Source of the DNA: Geobacillus thermocatenulatus
Lineage (GTDB): Bacteria; Bacillota; Bacilli; Bacillales; Anoxybacillaceae
Length of the DNA stretch: 64,000 bases
Assembly: GCF_002217655.1 (NCBI RefSeq)
Contig: NZ_NEWK01000002.1
Coordinates: 1,777,650-1,841,649 of the forward strand
Direction: 5' to 3'
A program made the position numbers and the translations under genes. Shown here piece by piece: positions 49,545 to 59,325 of the stretch. Each line of letters opens with the position of its first letter. Position 1 is the first letter of the stretch. The notes below the pieces were generated by a model. That model searched no databases, had not been told where the DNA came from, and worked only from the letters and a program-made list of their open reading frames with translations.

Positions 49545-49569
49545 AAGCGATTCAGTTTTGACATCATTT

Positions 49570-49597
49570 ATTATACTTGGAAAACAAACAATGTCAA
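49570..49597 (-). promoter_or_regulatory. near-consensus promoter immediately upstream of 5S
   Basis: TTGACA (49597-49592), 16 bp, TATAAT (49575-49570) on the minus strand. Both hexamers are perfect. The predicted start is about 20 bp before the mature 5S. The same element lies before the other 5S gene at 63547-63574. Confidence 0.7.
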
Positions 49598-49662
49598 GAA
49601 GGAAATTCATTCCTTCAAAACTAGATAACCGTTGGAAGAAGCCGCGGCGCTTCCACTTTTCT

Positions 49663-49772
49663 AGGTTAAGCCCTCGATCGATTAGTATCCGTCAGCTCCA
49701 CGTGTCGCCACGCTTCCACCTCGGACCTATCGACCTCGTCATCTTCGAGGGATCTTACCCGCCTAACGCGGT
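49663..49772 (-). rRNA. 23S rRNA 3'-terminal fragment (about 110 nt)
   Basis: The sequence on the minus strand from GCGTTAGGCGGGTAAG to GAGGGCTTAACC is the 3' end of 23S rRNA. It is identical to the 23S end at 63882-63991 in this window. At 49770-49772 homology to 23S stops: the other locus continues with GAGATTTCCCACC upstream, whereas this one continues into 16S sequence. The fragment lacks almost all of 23S, so it is a remnant or a collapsed assembly. Confidence 0.93.
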
Positions 49773-49900
49773 TGCCCACGTGTTACTCACCCGTCCGCCG
49801 CTGACCAAACGAGAGCAAGCTCCCGTTCGGTCCGCTCGACTTGCATGTATTAGGCACGCCGCCAGCGTTCGTCCTGAGCCAGGATCAAACTCTCCAAAAG
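49770..49900 (-). rRNA. 16S rRNA 5'-terminal fragment (about 131 nt)
   Basis: The minus-strand sequence starts GGAGAGTTTGATCCTGGCTC and includes GGACGAACGCTGGCGGCGTG, GTGAGTAACACGTGGGCAACC, which is the first part of 16S rRNA up to helix H6-H8. The expected next bases (TGCCC) are missing; the sequence passes into the 23S 3' end across a shared ACC. The hypervariable V1 stem, CCGAACGGGAGCTTGC, resembles Geobacillus. The rest of 16S, the spacer with any tRNAs, and most of 23S are absent. Confidence 0.93.
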
Positions 49901-49921
49901 AAAGTTGATTGGCTTTTCGGA

Positions 49922-50038
49922 TTGTCTAGCTTCGGCCGCTATCGGCTCGCGACGCTTCGTGTCCCGCTTTGGCGGGCTAAGCCCGCTCGCGGGCCTCTCA
50001 GCGCGTTTCGCCGATAGGCAAGCGGCCTCTGCTTTTCG
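49922..50038. repeat. palindromic repeat unit A1 in the 16S leader
   Basis: An imperfectly palindromic unit opening TTGTCTAGCTTCGG and closing GCGGCCTCTGCTTTTCG, with an inner perfect GGCGGGCTAAGCCCGC. It is clearly homologous to unit B1 at 63644-63758. It lies inside the transcribed leader of the rRNA locus. Confidence 0.8.
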
Positions 50039-50040
50039 AA

Positions 50041-50214
50041 TTGTCCAGCTTCGGTCCGCCGCCGCTCGGGGTCAAATCACCTCCCCCCTCGGGGTGCAAG
50101 CACCCCTGCGGGTGAAGAACATTTGCCCGTCGCGATCGCCAGGATGGCGATATTTCACCGTTGCCCGCAGGACGCGGGCTGCTGTTAGGCGAAATATCGG
50201 ACCTCCGCTTTTCT
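50041..50214. repeat. palindromic repeat unit A2 in the 16S leader
   Basis: Opens TTGTCCAGCTTCGG, contains CCCCTCGGGGTGC and CACCCC...GGTGAAGAACATTTG, and ends ACCTCCGCTTTTC. It is homologous to unit B2 at 63761-63879 but about 55 bp longer. The extra segment, 50148-50199, is itself a nested inverted repeat: CGATATTTC pairs with GAAATATCG, and CCCGC with GCGGG inside. Confidence 0.75.
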
Positions 50215-50231
50215 TATGACGCTTGCGTTTT

Positions 50232-50247
50232 GTTTAGTTTTCAAGGA
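50232..50247 (-). promoter_or_regulatory. boxA-like antitermination sequence in the rRNA leader
   Basis: CTTGAAAACTAAAC on the minus strand, about 30 bp downstream of the proximal rRNA promoter, resembles the Bacillus rRNA leader boxA bound by NusB/S10. Confidence 0.6.
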
Positions 50248-50273
50248 ACTTGTTTATCTTGCACACTTTTATT

Positions 50274-50302
50274 ATTATACATATCATTTAATTTGTTGTC
50301 AA
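50274..50302 (-). promoter_or_regulatory. rRNA promoter P2
   Basis: TTGACA (50302-50297), 17 bp, TATAAT (50279-50274). Both hexamers are perfect. This is the proximal promoter of the shortened rRNA locus. Confidence 0.92.
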
Positions 50303-50331
50303 CATATCTTTCATGAACAGCGACATTGATT

Positions 50332-50360
50332 AATATAATGCATTGTCATATAAAAGTCAA
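50332..50360 (-). promoter_or_regulatory. rRNA promoter P1
   Basis: TTGACT (50360-50355), 17 bp, TATATT (50337-50332). It lies 58 bp upstream of P2, giving the tandem arrangement common in Bacillus rRNA operons. Confidence 0.8.
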
Positions 50361-50371
50361 TAACTTTTAAA

Positions 50372-50407
50372 CAAAAAAAATAAAAGGCATCTTGAATAAT
50401 GATGCCT
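50372..50407 (-). terminator. Rho-independent terminator overlapping the bofA stop
   Basis: Stem AGGCATC/GATGCCT with a 9-nt loop and TTTATTTTTTTT on the minus strand. The first AG of the stem belongs to the bofA TAG. Confidence 0.9.
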
Positions 50408-50669
50408 ACAAAATATATCGGTCAATCACGATTAACGCTGCCGCTCCAGGGAGGCCAAGAAATCCGCAAACGATTGAGGTAACGAGGTTAATCGGAATAT
50501 GGATGTTAAAATGCCCGCCGATGGCGTTGATGACAAACAGCGCGAGCGCCCCGACGATCAGGCGGATAGCAGCGTAGCCAATCAGACGAAGCGCTTTGAG
50601 ACGGGCGCCGACGATAAGCAAAACGGCGATAAGCGCTAGCAACACGGTAATGACGACGTTCGGCTCCAA
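50406..50669 (-). CDS. bofA: inhibitor of pro-sigma-K processing BofA
   Basis: Membrane protein that with SpoIVFA holds the SpoIVFB protease inactive until the forespore signals. The 87 residues contain two hydrophobic segments (about 5-27 and 38-58) and the conserved C-terminal HIPINLVTSIVCGFLGLPG. The start is TTG at 50669, 8 nt after AAAGGGGG, giving exactly the B. subtilis length. It follows yaaL across a terminator. Confidence 0.94.
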   Translation of the reverse strand: MEPNVVITVLLALIAVLLIVGARLKALRLIGYAAIRLIVGALALFVINAIGGHFNIHIPINLVTSIVCGFLGLPGAAALIVIDRYIL

Positions 50670-50732
50670 CGTTTGAACCCCCTTTTTGCACGCTTGTACT
50701 ACCAACGTATGAGAAACAGGGGAAAAAAGAAC

Positions 50733-50762
50733 AAAAAAATAAGGAAGTTAACGCACTTCCTT
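50733..50762 (-). terminator. Rho-independent terminator overlapping the yaaL stop
   Basis: A perfect 8-bp stem AAGGAAGT/ACTTCCTT with a 6-nt loop containing most of the TAA, then ATTTTTTTG on the minus strand. Its 5' arm encodes the last residues of YaaL. Confidence 0.9.
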
Positions 50763-50972
50763 AAGTGTGATGCGGCGGTGCTTCGCTTCACGGAGGAGAA
50801 AAAAATATTTGGCCTCAGCGAGTTGCAATGCGCTCAGCACCTCCGGAGACGGATCGACGCTTTTTTCGATGAGTTGTTTCTGCTCAAGCCATTCCGTTCT
50901 AGCCTTTTGTAGTTCAGCCATTAACTTCTCATCAAATTGTCTTTTTAGTTTCCCCTTTCGCCGCCATAACAA
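50748..50972 (-). CDS. yaaL: conserved small protein YaaL (DUF2508)
   Basis: A 74-residue charged, helical protein with QFDEKLMAELQKARTEW and AEAKYFFLLREAKHR. No function is known. The start is taken as TTG at 50972, six bases after AAGGTGGGG, which aligns position for position with B. subtilis YaaL (also 74 aa); a GTG at 50984 is in frame but sits on the ribosome site. It follows recR by 23 bp, in the conserved dnaX-yaaK-recR-yaaL order. Confidence 0.9.
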   Translation of the reverse strand: MLWRRKGKLKRQFDEKLMAELQKARTEWLEQKQLIEKSVDPSPEVLSALQLAEAKYFFLLREAKHRRITLKEVR

Positions 50973-50995
50973 ACCGATCCCCACCTTCTTTCTCT

Positions 50996-51592
50996 CTATA
51001 GCTCACGGCGCCCTTCCAACGCTTTTGATAACGTCACTTCGTCCGCATACTCCAAGTCGCCGCCGACCGGCAAGCCATGGGCGATGCGGGTGACTTTGAT
51101 TCCTGTCGGCTTCAACAGGCGGGAGATGTACATCGCCGTTGCCTCTCCCTCGATGTTCGGGTCGGTCGCTAAAATCACCTCTTGGACCGTCTCATCCTGC
51201 AATCGCGTGAGCAGCTCGGCGATTTTAATATCTTCCGGTCCGATGCCTTCCATCGGCGAGATGGCCCCGTGCAACACGTGGTACAGGCCATTGTATTCTT
51301 TCATCCTCTCCATGGCGATGACATCTTTCGGATCCTGAACAACGCAAATCGTCGTCCGATCGCGCCGCTCGTCTTTGCAGATGTAGCAAGGGTCTGTATC
51401 TGTAATATGTCCGCAAATCGTGCAATAATGAATATGCCGCTTGACATCAACGAGCGCTTTGGCAAACCCAAGCACGGTGTCTTCTTTCATCGCCAGCACA
51501 TGAAATGCAAGGCGGGCAGCCGTTTTCGGGCCGATGCCGGGCAGTTTCATAAAACTGTCAATCAACTTCGATAGCGGTTCTGGATAATGCAT
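50996..51592 (-). CDS. recR: recombination mediator RecR
   Basis: Ring-forming DNA-binding protein that loads RecA with RecO. The 198 residues have a helix-hairpin-helix ([15 protein letters not shown]), a zinc finger [16 protein letters not shown] and a Toprim domain with [16 protein letters not shown]. The ATG lies behind GGGGGGG, 9 bp after yaaK. Part of dnaX-yaaK-recR. Confidence 0.97.
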   Translation of the reverse strand: MHYPEPLSKLIDSFMKLPGIGPKTAARLAFHVLAMKEDTVLGFAKALVDVKRHIHYCTICGHITDTDPCYICKDERRDRTTICVVQDPKDVIAMERMKEYNGLYHVLHGAISPMEGIGPEDIKIAELLTRLQDETVQEVILATDPNIEGEATAMYISRLLKPTGIKVTRIAHGLPVGGDLEYADEVTLSKALEGRREL

Positions 51593-51601
51593 ACGCCCCC
51601 C

Positions 51602-51928
51602 CTAGAACAACCCTGGAATGTTAAGTCCTTTTGTAAACTGCCCCATCATTTCATTAGCCAACTCATCCGCTTTTTTCAACGCATCGTTTGTCGCTGCCAA
51701 AATCAAATCTTGCAGCATTTCAATATCGTCTGGGTCGACGACTTCCTCTTTAATTTTTACTTCCAAAATTTGTTTATGACCGTTAGCGACAACGGTCACC
51801 ATACCTCCGCCCGCCGTGCCTTCCACCGTTTTTTCCGCCAACTCTTCCTGCGCTTTTTGCATTTCTTTTTGCATTTTTTGCATTTGTTTTAACATTTTTT
51901 GCATATTGCCCATTCCGCCACGCATCAT
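51602..51928 (-). CDS. yaaK: nucleoid-associated protein YaaK (YbaB/EbfC family)
   Basis: A 108-residue DNA-binding protein that forms dimers. It begins with a methionine/lysine/glutamine-rich helix ([15 protein letters not shown]), and has [20 protein letters not shown] in the core. The ATG at 51928 follows AAGGAGG; the second ATG is equally possible. It lies 23 bp after dnaX and 9 bp before recR, a linkage conserved across bacteria. Confidence 0.95.
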   Translation of the reverse strand: MMRGGMGNMQKMLKQMQKMQKEMQKAQEELAEKTVEGTAGGGMVTVVANGHKQILEVKIKEEVVDPDDIEMLQDLILAATNDALKKADELANEMMGQFTKGLNIPGLF

Positions 51929-51951
51929 CTTGGCATCCTCCTTGAAACGGT

Positions 51952-53631
51952 TTATTCTTTAATTTCGATCAGCTCTTCGCCAAACAGCCGCTTCGCTTCG
52001 GCGATTAACGGATCTTCTTCGCTTTTTTCCACTATGGCGTCCTTATTGCGGATGAACTCTTCTCTTATTTTTCCCCATTCTCCCTCCGGAATGGCTACCA
52101 TTTCAAAGCGGCGGTTTGTCAGCTCAAACAAAATCGCTTCGACGTTTTCTTTGACCGAACTTGTGGGATCGGTCGCCATTTTGCAGTGGATTTCGTATTT
52201 GAATTTTAACACAAACGCTGAGGCGCTCGCTGCAACCGGCTCGCTCTCTTGCAGCAAGGCAGCGTGCGACACTTTATGCTGCCGTTTCAACGTGTCGAGC
52301 ACATCCGCCCAGCATCCTTTCACCAAAGCTAAATCTTCATGCGTCGCCTGTTTCAACAGCTCGTAAATGCGGCCAACCGGGGCTTTATATCCCCCCGTTT
52401 TCGTCGGTTTGGACAATTTTTTCACCGGCGCGGCGGTCGACGGAGGGGCAGGCGGTTGTTCCCTCAGGCGCCGCAATTCCGCCTCCAGCGTTTCAATCCG
52501 CTTTATCAACGGTTCCAACTCGGAAGCCGACAGCGACGGAGCGGCGGCTGATGGATGGCAAAGCTTTACAAGCGCCACTTCCAACAGAAGGCGCGGGTGG
52601 TTTGTCCACTTCATCTCTTGCTGGCTTTTGTTCAGCAACTCGATGGCCTCGTATAAATTGGAAACCGGAATCATTTCCGACAGTGAAGTGAACGCTTCGT
52701 CAACGACAGCAATTTGAATCGCTCCCTCCACATCGGGAGCGGTTTTGTACAGCAATAAATCGCGATAGTACAAAATCAAGTCTTCAACCAAACGATGCGG
52801 ATCTTTCCCTTGCGCCATCATCGTTTCCAACTGCTGAAGAACCGCCGCTGTATCTTTGCGGTGGATGGCTTCGATGAAGCTCGATAAGGCGGCAAATGAT
52901 GCAGCCCCGGTCATCGCCAGCACGTCGTCGAGCCGAAGTTTCCCGTCGCTGAACGAAATGGCTTGATCAAGCAAGCTGAGCGCATCGCGCATCCCCCCGT
53001 CTGCAGCACGGGCGATGGCGGACAATGCCTCATCGGACGCCTCGACACCTTGGGCGCTTGCGACATACTTTAGCCGTGAAACGATCGCCGGAAGCGGGAT
53101 GCGGCGAAAATCAAACCGTTGGCAGCGGGAAATGATCGTCGCCGGAATTTTGTGCGGCTCGGTCGTGGCCAAAATGAAAATGACGTGTTTCGGCGGCTCC
53201 TCCAACGTTTTCAACAGCGCGTTAAACGCACCGATCGACAGCATATGCACCTCGTCGATGATATACACTTTGTAGCGGGCCGACGTCGGCGCAAATTTCA
53301 CCTTCTCACGGATATCACGAATTTCATCGACGCGGTTGTTGGAAGCAGCGTCAATTTCCAGCACATCGGGAACCGTTCCATTCGTAATGCCGAGGCAAGC
53401 TGGACACTCATTGCATGGCTCCGCCGCTGGCGCCTGTTCACAGTTGACCGCCTTGGCGAAAATTTTCGCTGCGCTCGTTTTTCCTGTACCGCGCGGGCCG
53501 GAAAATAAGTAAGCGTGCGATATTTTATGTTGAAGCAGGGCGCTTTGCAACGTCTTGGTCACGTGTTCTTGGCCGACCATGTCCGCAAAGCGCTGCGGCC
53601 GAAACACGCGATATAACGCTTGGTATGCCAC
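51952..53631 (-). CDS. dnaX: DNA polymerase III subunits gamma/tau
   Basis: Clamp-loader ATPase of 559 residues. AAA+ features are Walker [14 protein letters not shown], a zinc module of four cysteines (CNECPACLG), DEVH in [12 protein letters not shown] in IISRCQRF, and the C-terminal tau region reaching the polymerase-binding end. The start is a GTG at 53631 behind GAGGAGGG, giving the family N-terminus [23 protein letters not shown]17-TATAAT promoter is upstream. Frameshifting to gamma is not indicated. Confidence 0.96.
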   Translation of the reverse strand: MAYQALYRVFRPQRFADMVGQEHVTKTLQSALLQHKISHAYLFSGPRGTGKTSAAKIFAKAVNCEQAPAAEPCNECPACLGITNGTVPDVLEIDAASNNRVDEIRDIREKVKFAPTSARYKVYIIDEVHMLSIGAFNALLKTLEEPPKHVIFILATTEPHKIPATIISRCQRFDFRRIPLPAIVSRLKYVASAQGVEASDEALSAIARAADGGMRDALSLLDQAISFSDGKLRLDDVLAMTGAASFAALSSFIEAIHRKDTAAVLQQLETMMAQGKDPHRLVEDLILYYRDLLLYKTAPDVEGAIQIAVVDEAFTSLSEMIPVSNLYEAIELLNKSQQEMKWTNHPRLLLEVALVKLCHPSAAAPSLSASELEPLIKRIETLEAELRRLREQPPAPPSTAAPVKKLSKPTKTGGYKAPVGRIYELLKQATHEDLALVKGCWADVLDTLKRQHKVSHAALLQESEPVAASASAFVLKFKYEIHCKMATDPTSSVKENVEAILFELTNRRFEMVAIPEGEWGKIREEFIRNKDAIVEKSEEDPLIAEAKRLFGEELIEIKE

Positions 53632-53666
53632 GGAAAACGGCCCTCCTCTTTCTCTCGTCCTATCTA

Positions 53667-53695
53667 TTATATAACTTCCTATTGCAATTTGAAAT
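53667..53695 (-). promoter_or_regulatory. promoter of dnaX-yaaK-recR-yaaL
   Basis: TTTCAA (53695-53690), 17 bp, perfect TATAAT (53672-53667), starting just downstream of the SRP RNA terminator. The -35 is weak. Confidence 0.55.
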
Positions 53696-53698
53696 AAC

Positions 53699-53727
53699 AA
53701 AAAACCCACTCGCCATGAGTGGGTTTT
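53699..53727 (-). terminator. terminator after the SRP RNA gene
   Basis: Stem ACCCACTC/GAGTGGGT with loop ATGGC, followed by TTTTTTG on the minus strand, about 15 bp after the SRP RNA. Confidence 0.9.
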
Positions 53728-53744
53728 GTTCCCTATCGCTATGT

Positions 53745-54016
53745 AAGGCCGTGCACCTTCTGTCGATTAGCTGCCCCGAGCGTTGCTCAAGCAGTTAGCT
53801 CAGCCCAGGCGCCCCCGCGGCACATGGGAGCATCCGCTTACTGCTGCTTCCTTCCGGACCTGACAGGGTTCACGGAATCCCATTGCGCGGGACCCAGACG
53901 TCAACACCACTTGCTTGAGACAGGCCTCGCAACAGACTAACCTCGAGAAGGAATTCAGCCTCGCTAGAGCGGATTGCGAGTACAGGGCACCGCTACCTCC
54001 CCGCTTAGCACGGCAC
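53745..54016 (-). ncRNA. scr: signal recognition particle RNA, large Bacillus type
   Basis: A 270-nt minus-strand RNA with an Alu domain and the conserved S-domain apical loop TCAGGTCCGGAAGGAAGCAG. The ends GTGCCGTGC and GCACGGC pair. It scaffolds Ffh for membrane targeting. The gene lies between tadA and dnaX as in B. subtilis. Exact ends are estimated to within a few bases from the terminal helix. Confidence 0.94.
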
Positions 54017-54020
54017 TATC

Positions 54021-54049
54021 AGTATAGCTCGTTAGCGGAAAAAATGCAA
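54021..54049 (-). promoter_or_regulatory. promoter of the SRP RNA
   Basis: TTGCAT (54049-54044), 17 bp, TATACT (54026-54021). It ends only 4 bp before the estimated RNA 5' end, so the RNA may start a few bases into the mapped region. Confidence 0.7.
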
Positions 54050-54051
54050 TG

Positions 54052-54600
<549 letters not shown>

Positions 54601-54633
54601 ATGGAGAATAAAGACGCAACTAGGAGGTCAAGT

Positions 54634-55920
54634 ATGCAAATCCACGTAGTGCAGAGTGGACAAACGTTAAGTGGGATCGCCGAGGCATACGGGACCACGG
54701 CGGAAGAAATTGTCCGGGCCAACAAGCTTCCAAACCCTGATAAGCTCGTTGTCGGCCAGGCGCTCGTGATCCCGATCGTCGGTCGTTTTTACTGGGTGCA
54801 GCGCGGCGACACGTTATGGTCGATTGCACGCCGATTTTCGATTCCGATGCAGCGGCTTGCCGAAGTGAATCGCCTCTCCTTAAACGCTCCGCTTAAGGTC
54901 GGACAGCGGCTTTATATACCGCCCGGCGCCAAGCGAAGAGCGGAGTTTAACGCCTATATTGAACCGCGCGGCGCGACTGTCAGCCCAGCGCTGGAGGCGA
55001 GCGCTCGCGAAGCCGCTCCGTATTTGACTTATTTGAGTCCTTTTTATTTTGCGATCCGACGCGACGCGACATTGCAAGAGCCGCCGCTTGACGACTTTCC
55101 GGATATTGCCCGCGTCAACCGCGTCACGCTCGTTATGGTTGTCGCCAACATTGAAAACGGGCAGTTCAGCGACGAGCTCGGCGCGCTTATGTTAACAAAC
55201 GAAACGCTGCAAAATCGTCTGCTCGACAACATTGTCGTGACCGCTAGACGGTATGGCTTCCGCGACATCCATTTTGATTTTGAATATTTGCGCCCGGAAG
55301 ACCGTGAGGCGTATAATGCGTTTTTGCGCAAAGCGAAACGGCGGTTTGAACGGGAAGGATGGATGATGTCGACCGCCTTGGCGCCGAAAACGAGCGCGAC
55401 CCAGCGCGGACGTTGGTACGAAGCACACGACTACCGAGCCCATGGACAAATTGTCGACTTTGTCGTGATCATGACGTATGAATGGGGCTACAGCGGCGGG
55501 CCGCCGATGCCGGTGTCCCCGCTCGGTCCGGTCCGCCGCGTTCTCGAGTACGCCATCTCTGAAATGCCAGCCGGAAAAATTTTGATGGGGCAAAACTTGT
55601 ATGGCTACGACTGGACGCTGCCATATGTACCCGGCGGCCCGTACGCCCAGGCCATCAGCCCGCAGCAAGCCATCGCCCTCGCCGCAAAGTATAACGTTGC
55701 CATCGAATACGATACGGAGGCACAAGCACCGCATTTTCGCTATCGCGACGAAAACGGACGCGAGCATGAAGTATGGTTTGAGGACGCCCGCTCCATTCAA
55801 GCAAAATTGAATCTCGTGAAGGAACTTGGTTTGCGCGGGGTCAGCTATTGGAAACTTGGCATTGATTTTCCACAAAACTGGCTGCTGATCGCTGATCAAT
55901 TTACTGTTGTAAAAAAATAA
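54634..55920 (+). CDS. sleL: cortex-lytic N-acetylglucosaminidase SleL (YaaH), LysM and GH18
   Basis: Spore cortex-fragment hydrolase. Two LysM repeats (about 1-47 and 49-94, VVQSGQTLSGIAEAYG and VQRGDTLWSIARRF) bind peptidoglycan, followed by a GH18 barrel (about 105-428). The DxxDxDxE motif reads DIHFDFEYL, with the catalytic glutamate present. No signal peptide is seen, as expected for a spore protein made in the mother cell. The ATG at 54634 follows AGGAGGTC. A sigma-E-like promoter precedes it and a terminator follows. Confidence 0.95.
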   Translation: MQIHVVQSGQTLSGIAEAYGTTAEEIVRANKLPNPDKLVVGQALVIPIVGRFYWVQRGDTLWSIARRFSIPMQRLAEVNRLSLNAPLKVGQRLYIPPGAKRRAEFNAYIEPRGATVSPALEASAREAAPYLTYLSPFYFAIRRDATLQEPPLDDFPDIARVNRVTLVMVVANIENGQFSDELGALMLTNETLQNRLLDNIVVTARRYGFRDIHFDFEYLRPEDREAYNAFLRKAKRRFEREGWMMSTALAPKTSATQRGRWYEAHDYRAHGQIVDFVVIMTYEWGYSGGPPMPVSPLGPVRRVLEYAISEMPAGKILMGQNLYGYDWTLPYVPGGPYAQAISPQQAIALAAKYNVAIEYDTEAQAPHFRYRDENGREHEVWFEDARSIQAKLNLVKELGLRGVSYWKLGIDFPQNWLLIADQFTVVKK

Positions 55921-55926
55921 AGGCAT

Positions 55927-55957
55927 AAAAAACCCGCCGTTGACCGGCGGGTTTTTT
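55927..55957 (+). terminator. bidirectional terminator between sleL and serS
   Basis: Stem AACCCGCCG/CGGCGGGTT with a short loop, with T runs on both strands. It ends sleL directly. It is 180 bp from the serS stop; the interval 55958-56140 has another hairpin (AAACGGCT/AGCCGTTT at about 55967-55992) and no supported gene. Confidence 0.9.
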
Positions 55958-56140
55958 TATGATGGGAAACGGCTTTCGGCGGTCAGCCGTTTCAGATGAC
56001 AATCTCCTCTTATGCGCGTCAGTCCTCTTCATCATCGTCTTGGCCAAGAACAAGATTTCTTGTTCCTCATTGCCAACGTCATTCACTATAACACGGCAGT
56101 CGGGAAAAGTCAACCAACGATTTGCCTCAAGCACCTTTTT

Positions 56141-57436
<1,296 letters not shown>

Positions 57437-57450
57437 TCAATATTATACAT

Positions 57451-57690
57451 AAAAAAGCCCCCGTCCCAAAAAAGGGACGGGAGCGATCCCGCGGTGCCCC
57501 CCTTATTGAAGGCTTGCTATGCCTTCCTCTTTTGCCGTTAACGGCGGCGGCCGAAAACGCCTACTGGCCCTTTGGGCGTTCAACGTTTTGCTCGAGGATG
57601 GATTCACAAGCTCTTCCTTGCCGGTTCGCACCACCCACCGGCTCTCTGAAAGGAAGGGGGCCTGCTACTTGTTCCTCTCATCGCTTTTGT
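57451..57690 (-). promoter_or_regulatory. T-box riboswitch of serS
   Basis: The leader between pdxT and serS has the stem I element AGAGAG (57647-57642), then CCGGTGGGTGGTGCGAACCGG, and the T-box itself, AGGGGGGCACCGCGG (about 57487-57503). A strong terminator CCCGTCCC/GGGACGGG with TTTTTT follows (57451-57481). The downstream gene predicts a serine specifier; TCC at 57602-57600 is a candidate. Uncharged tRNA-Ser would stabilise the antiterminator. The 5' boundary is approximate and no promoter was identified. Confidence 0.9.
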
Positions 57691-58286
57691 CCTGATGATG
57701 AAATGTTCGAGACGGTTTTCGCTTCCTTGACCATATTTAAGAAATATTGCATAAACCGATGGTCATCGGTCAGCTCTGGATGGAACGAGCAGCCGAGAAA
57801 CTGGCCTTGCCGGGCCGCGACAATGCGGTCGTTGTATGTCGCCAAGACATCGACCTCGTCGCCGACCTCGACAATGTGCGGAGCACGGATGAAGACGCCG
57901 ACAAACCCGTCGCCAACACCCTTAATCGACAGCTCCGCCTCAAAGCTTTCCCGCTGCCGCCCAAACGAGTTCCGCTCGACCGTAATATCCATTAAGCCTA
58001 AGTGCGGCTCGTCATACCCGACGATTCGTTTCGCCAGCAAAATGAGCCCGGCGCATGTCCCAAACATCGGCTTGCCATCAGCGGCAAATTGCTTCAGTGG
58101 CTCCATCAATCCGTACCGGTCCATGAGGCGCCGCATCGTTGTGCTTTCGCCGCCCGGGAGCACGAGTCCGTCGAGTCCTGAAAGCTGCTCCGGCTTCTTC
58201 ACGACGACCGCCTCGGCGCCGCACGCCTCAATGGCGCGAACATGTTCCTGCACAGCTCCTTGCAGTCCAAGTACACCTATTTTCAT
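57678..58286 (-). CDS. pdxT: pyridoxal 5'-phosphate synthase glutaminase subunit
   Basis: Class I-like glutaminase that supplies ammonia to PdxS for direct PLP synthesis. The 202 residues contain the nucleophile in [24 protein letters not shown] and the histidine/glutamate pair in CSFHPEL. It starts with [15 protein letters not shown]. It follows pdxS by 24 bp and ends at the serS T-box leader. Confidence 0.97.
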   Translation of the reverse strand: MKIGVLGLQGAVQEHVRAIEACGAEAVVVKKPEQLSGLDGLVLPGGESTTMRRLMDRYGLMEPLKQFAADGKPMFGTCAGLILLAKRIVGYDEPHLGLMDITVERNSFGRQRESFEAELSIKGVGDGFVGVFIRAPHIVEVGDEVDVLATYNDRIVAARQGQFLGCSFHPELTDDHRFMQYFLNMVKEAKTVSNISSSGQKR

Positions 58287-58310
58287 CGTTGCTTTGCTCC
58301 TTTATTTCGC

Positions 58311-59207
<897 letters not shown>

Positions 59208-59294
59208 CTATTCCTAATCCTTATGCTTTGCGAGGCATGCAAAAGGACGACTCCACTGTTTTATTTTACCTCAATTTTTACAAAAATCACAATG

Positions 59295-59319
59295 GAAAAA
59301 AGCTCCCCATCAAGGGGAG
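59295..59319 (-). terminator. Rho-independent terminator after dacA
   Basis: Stem CTCCCC/GGGGAG with loop TTGAT, then CTTTTTTCC on the minus strand, directly after the dacA stop. Confidence 0.9.
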
Positions 59320-59325
59320 TCGATT

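Noticed and set aside
49558..49908. 116-codon plus-strand frame across the fused rRNA piece
   Set aside because: It is antisense to 16S/23S rRNA segments; the ATG sits in the spacer without a ribosome site.
52390..52450. Possible frameshift slippery site in dnaX (A6 run)
   Set aside because: The AAAAAA run is short, lacks a following stable stem and stop arrangement, and B. subtilis DnaX is not known to frameshift.
55901..56134. 77-codon minus-strand frame between serS and sleL
   Set aside because: It runs through the bidirectional terminator, has no ribosome site and resembles nothing I know.
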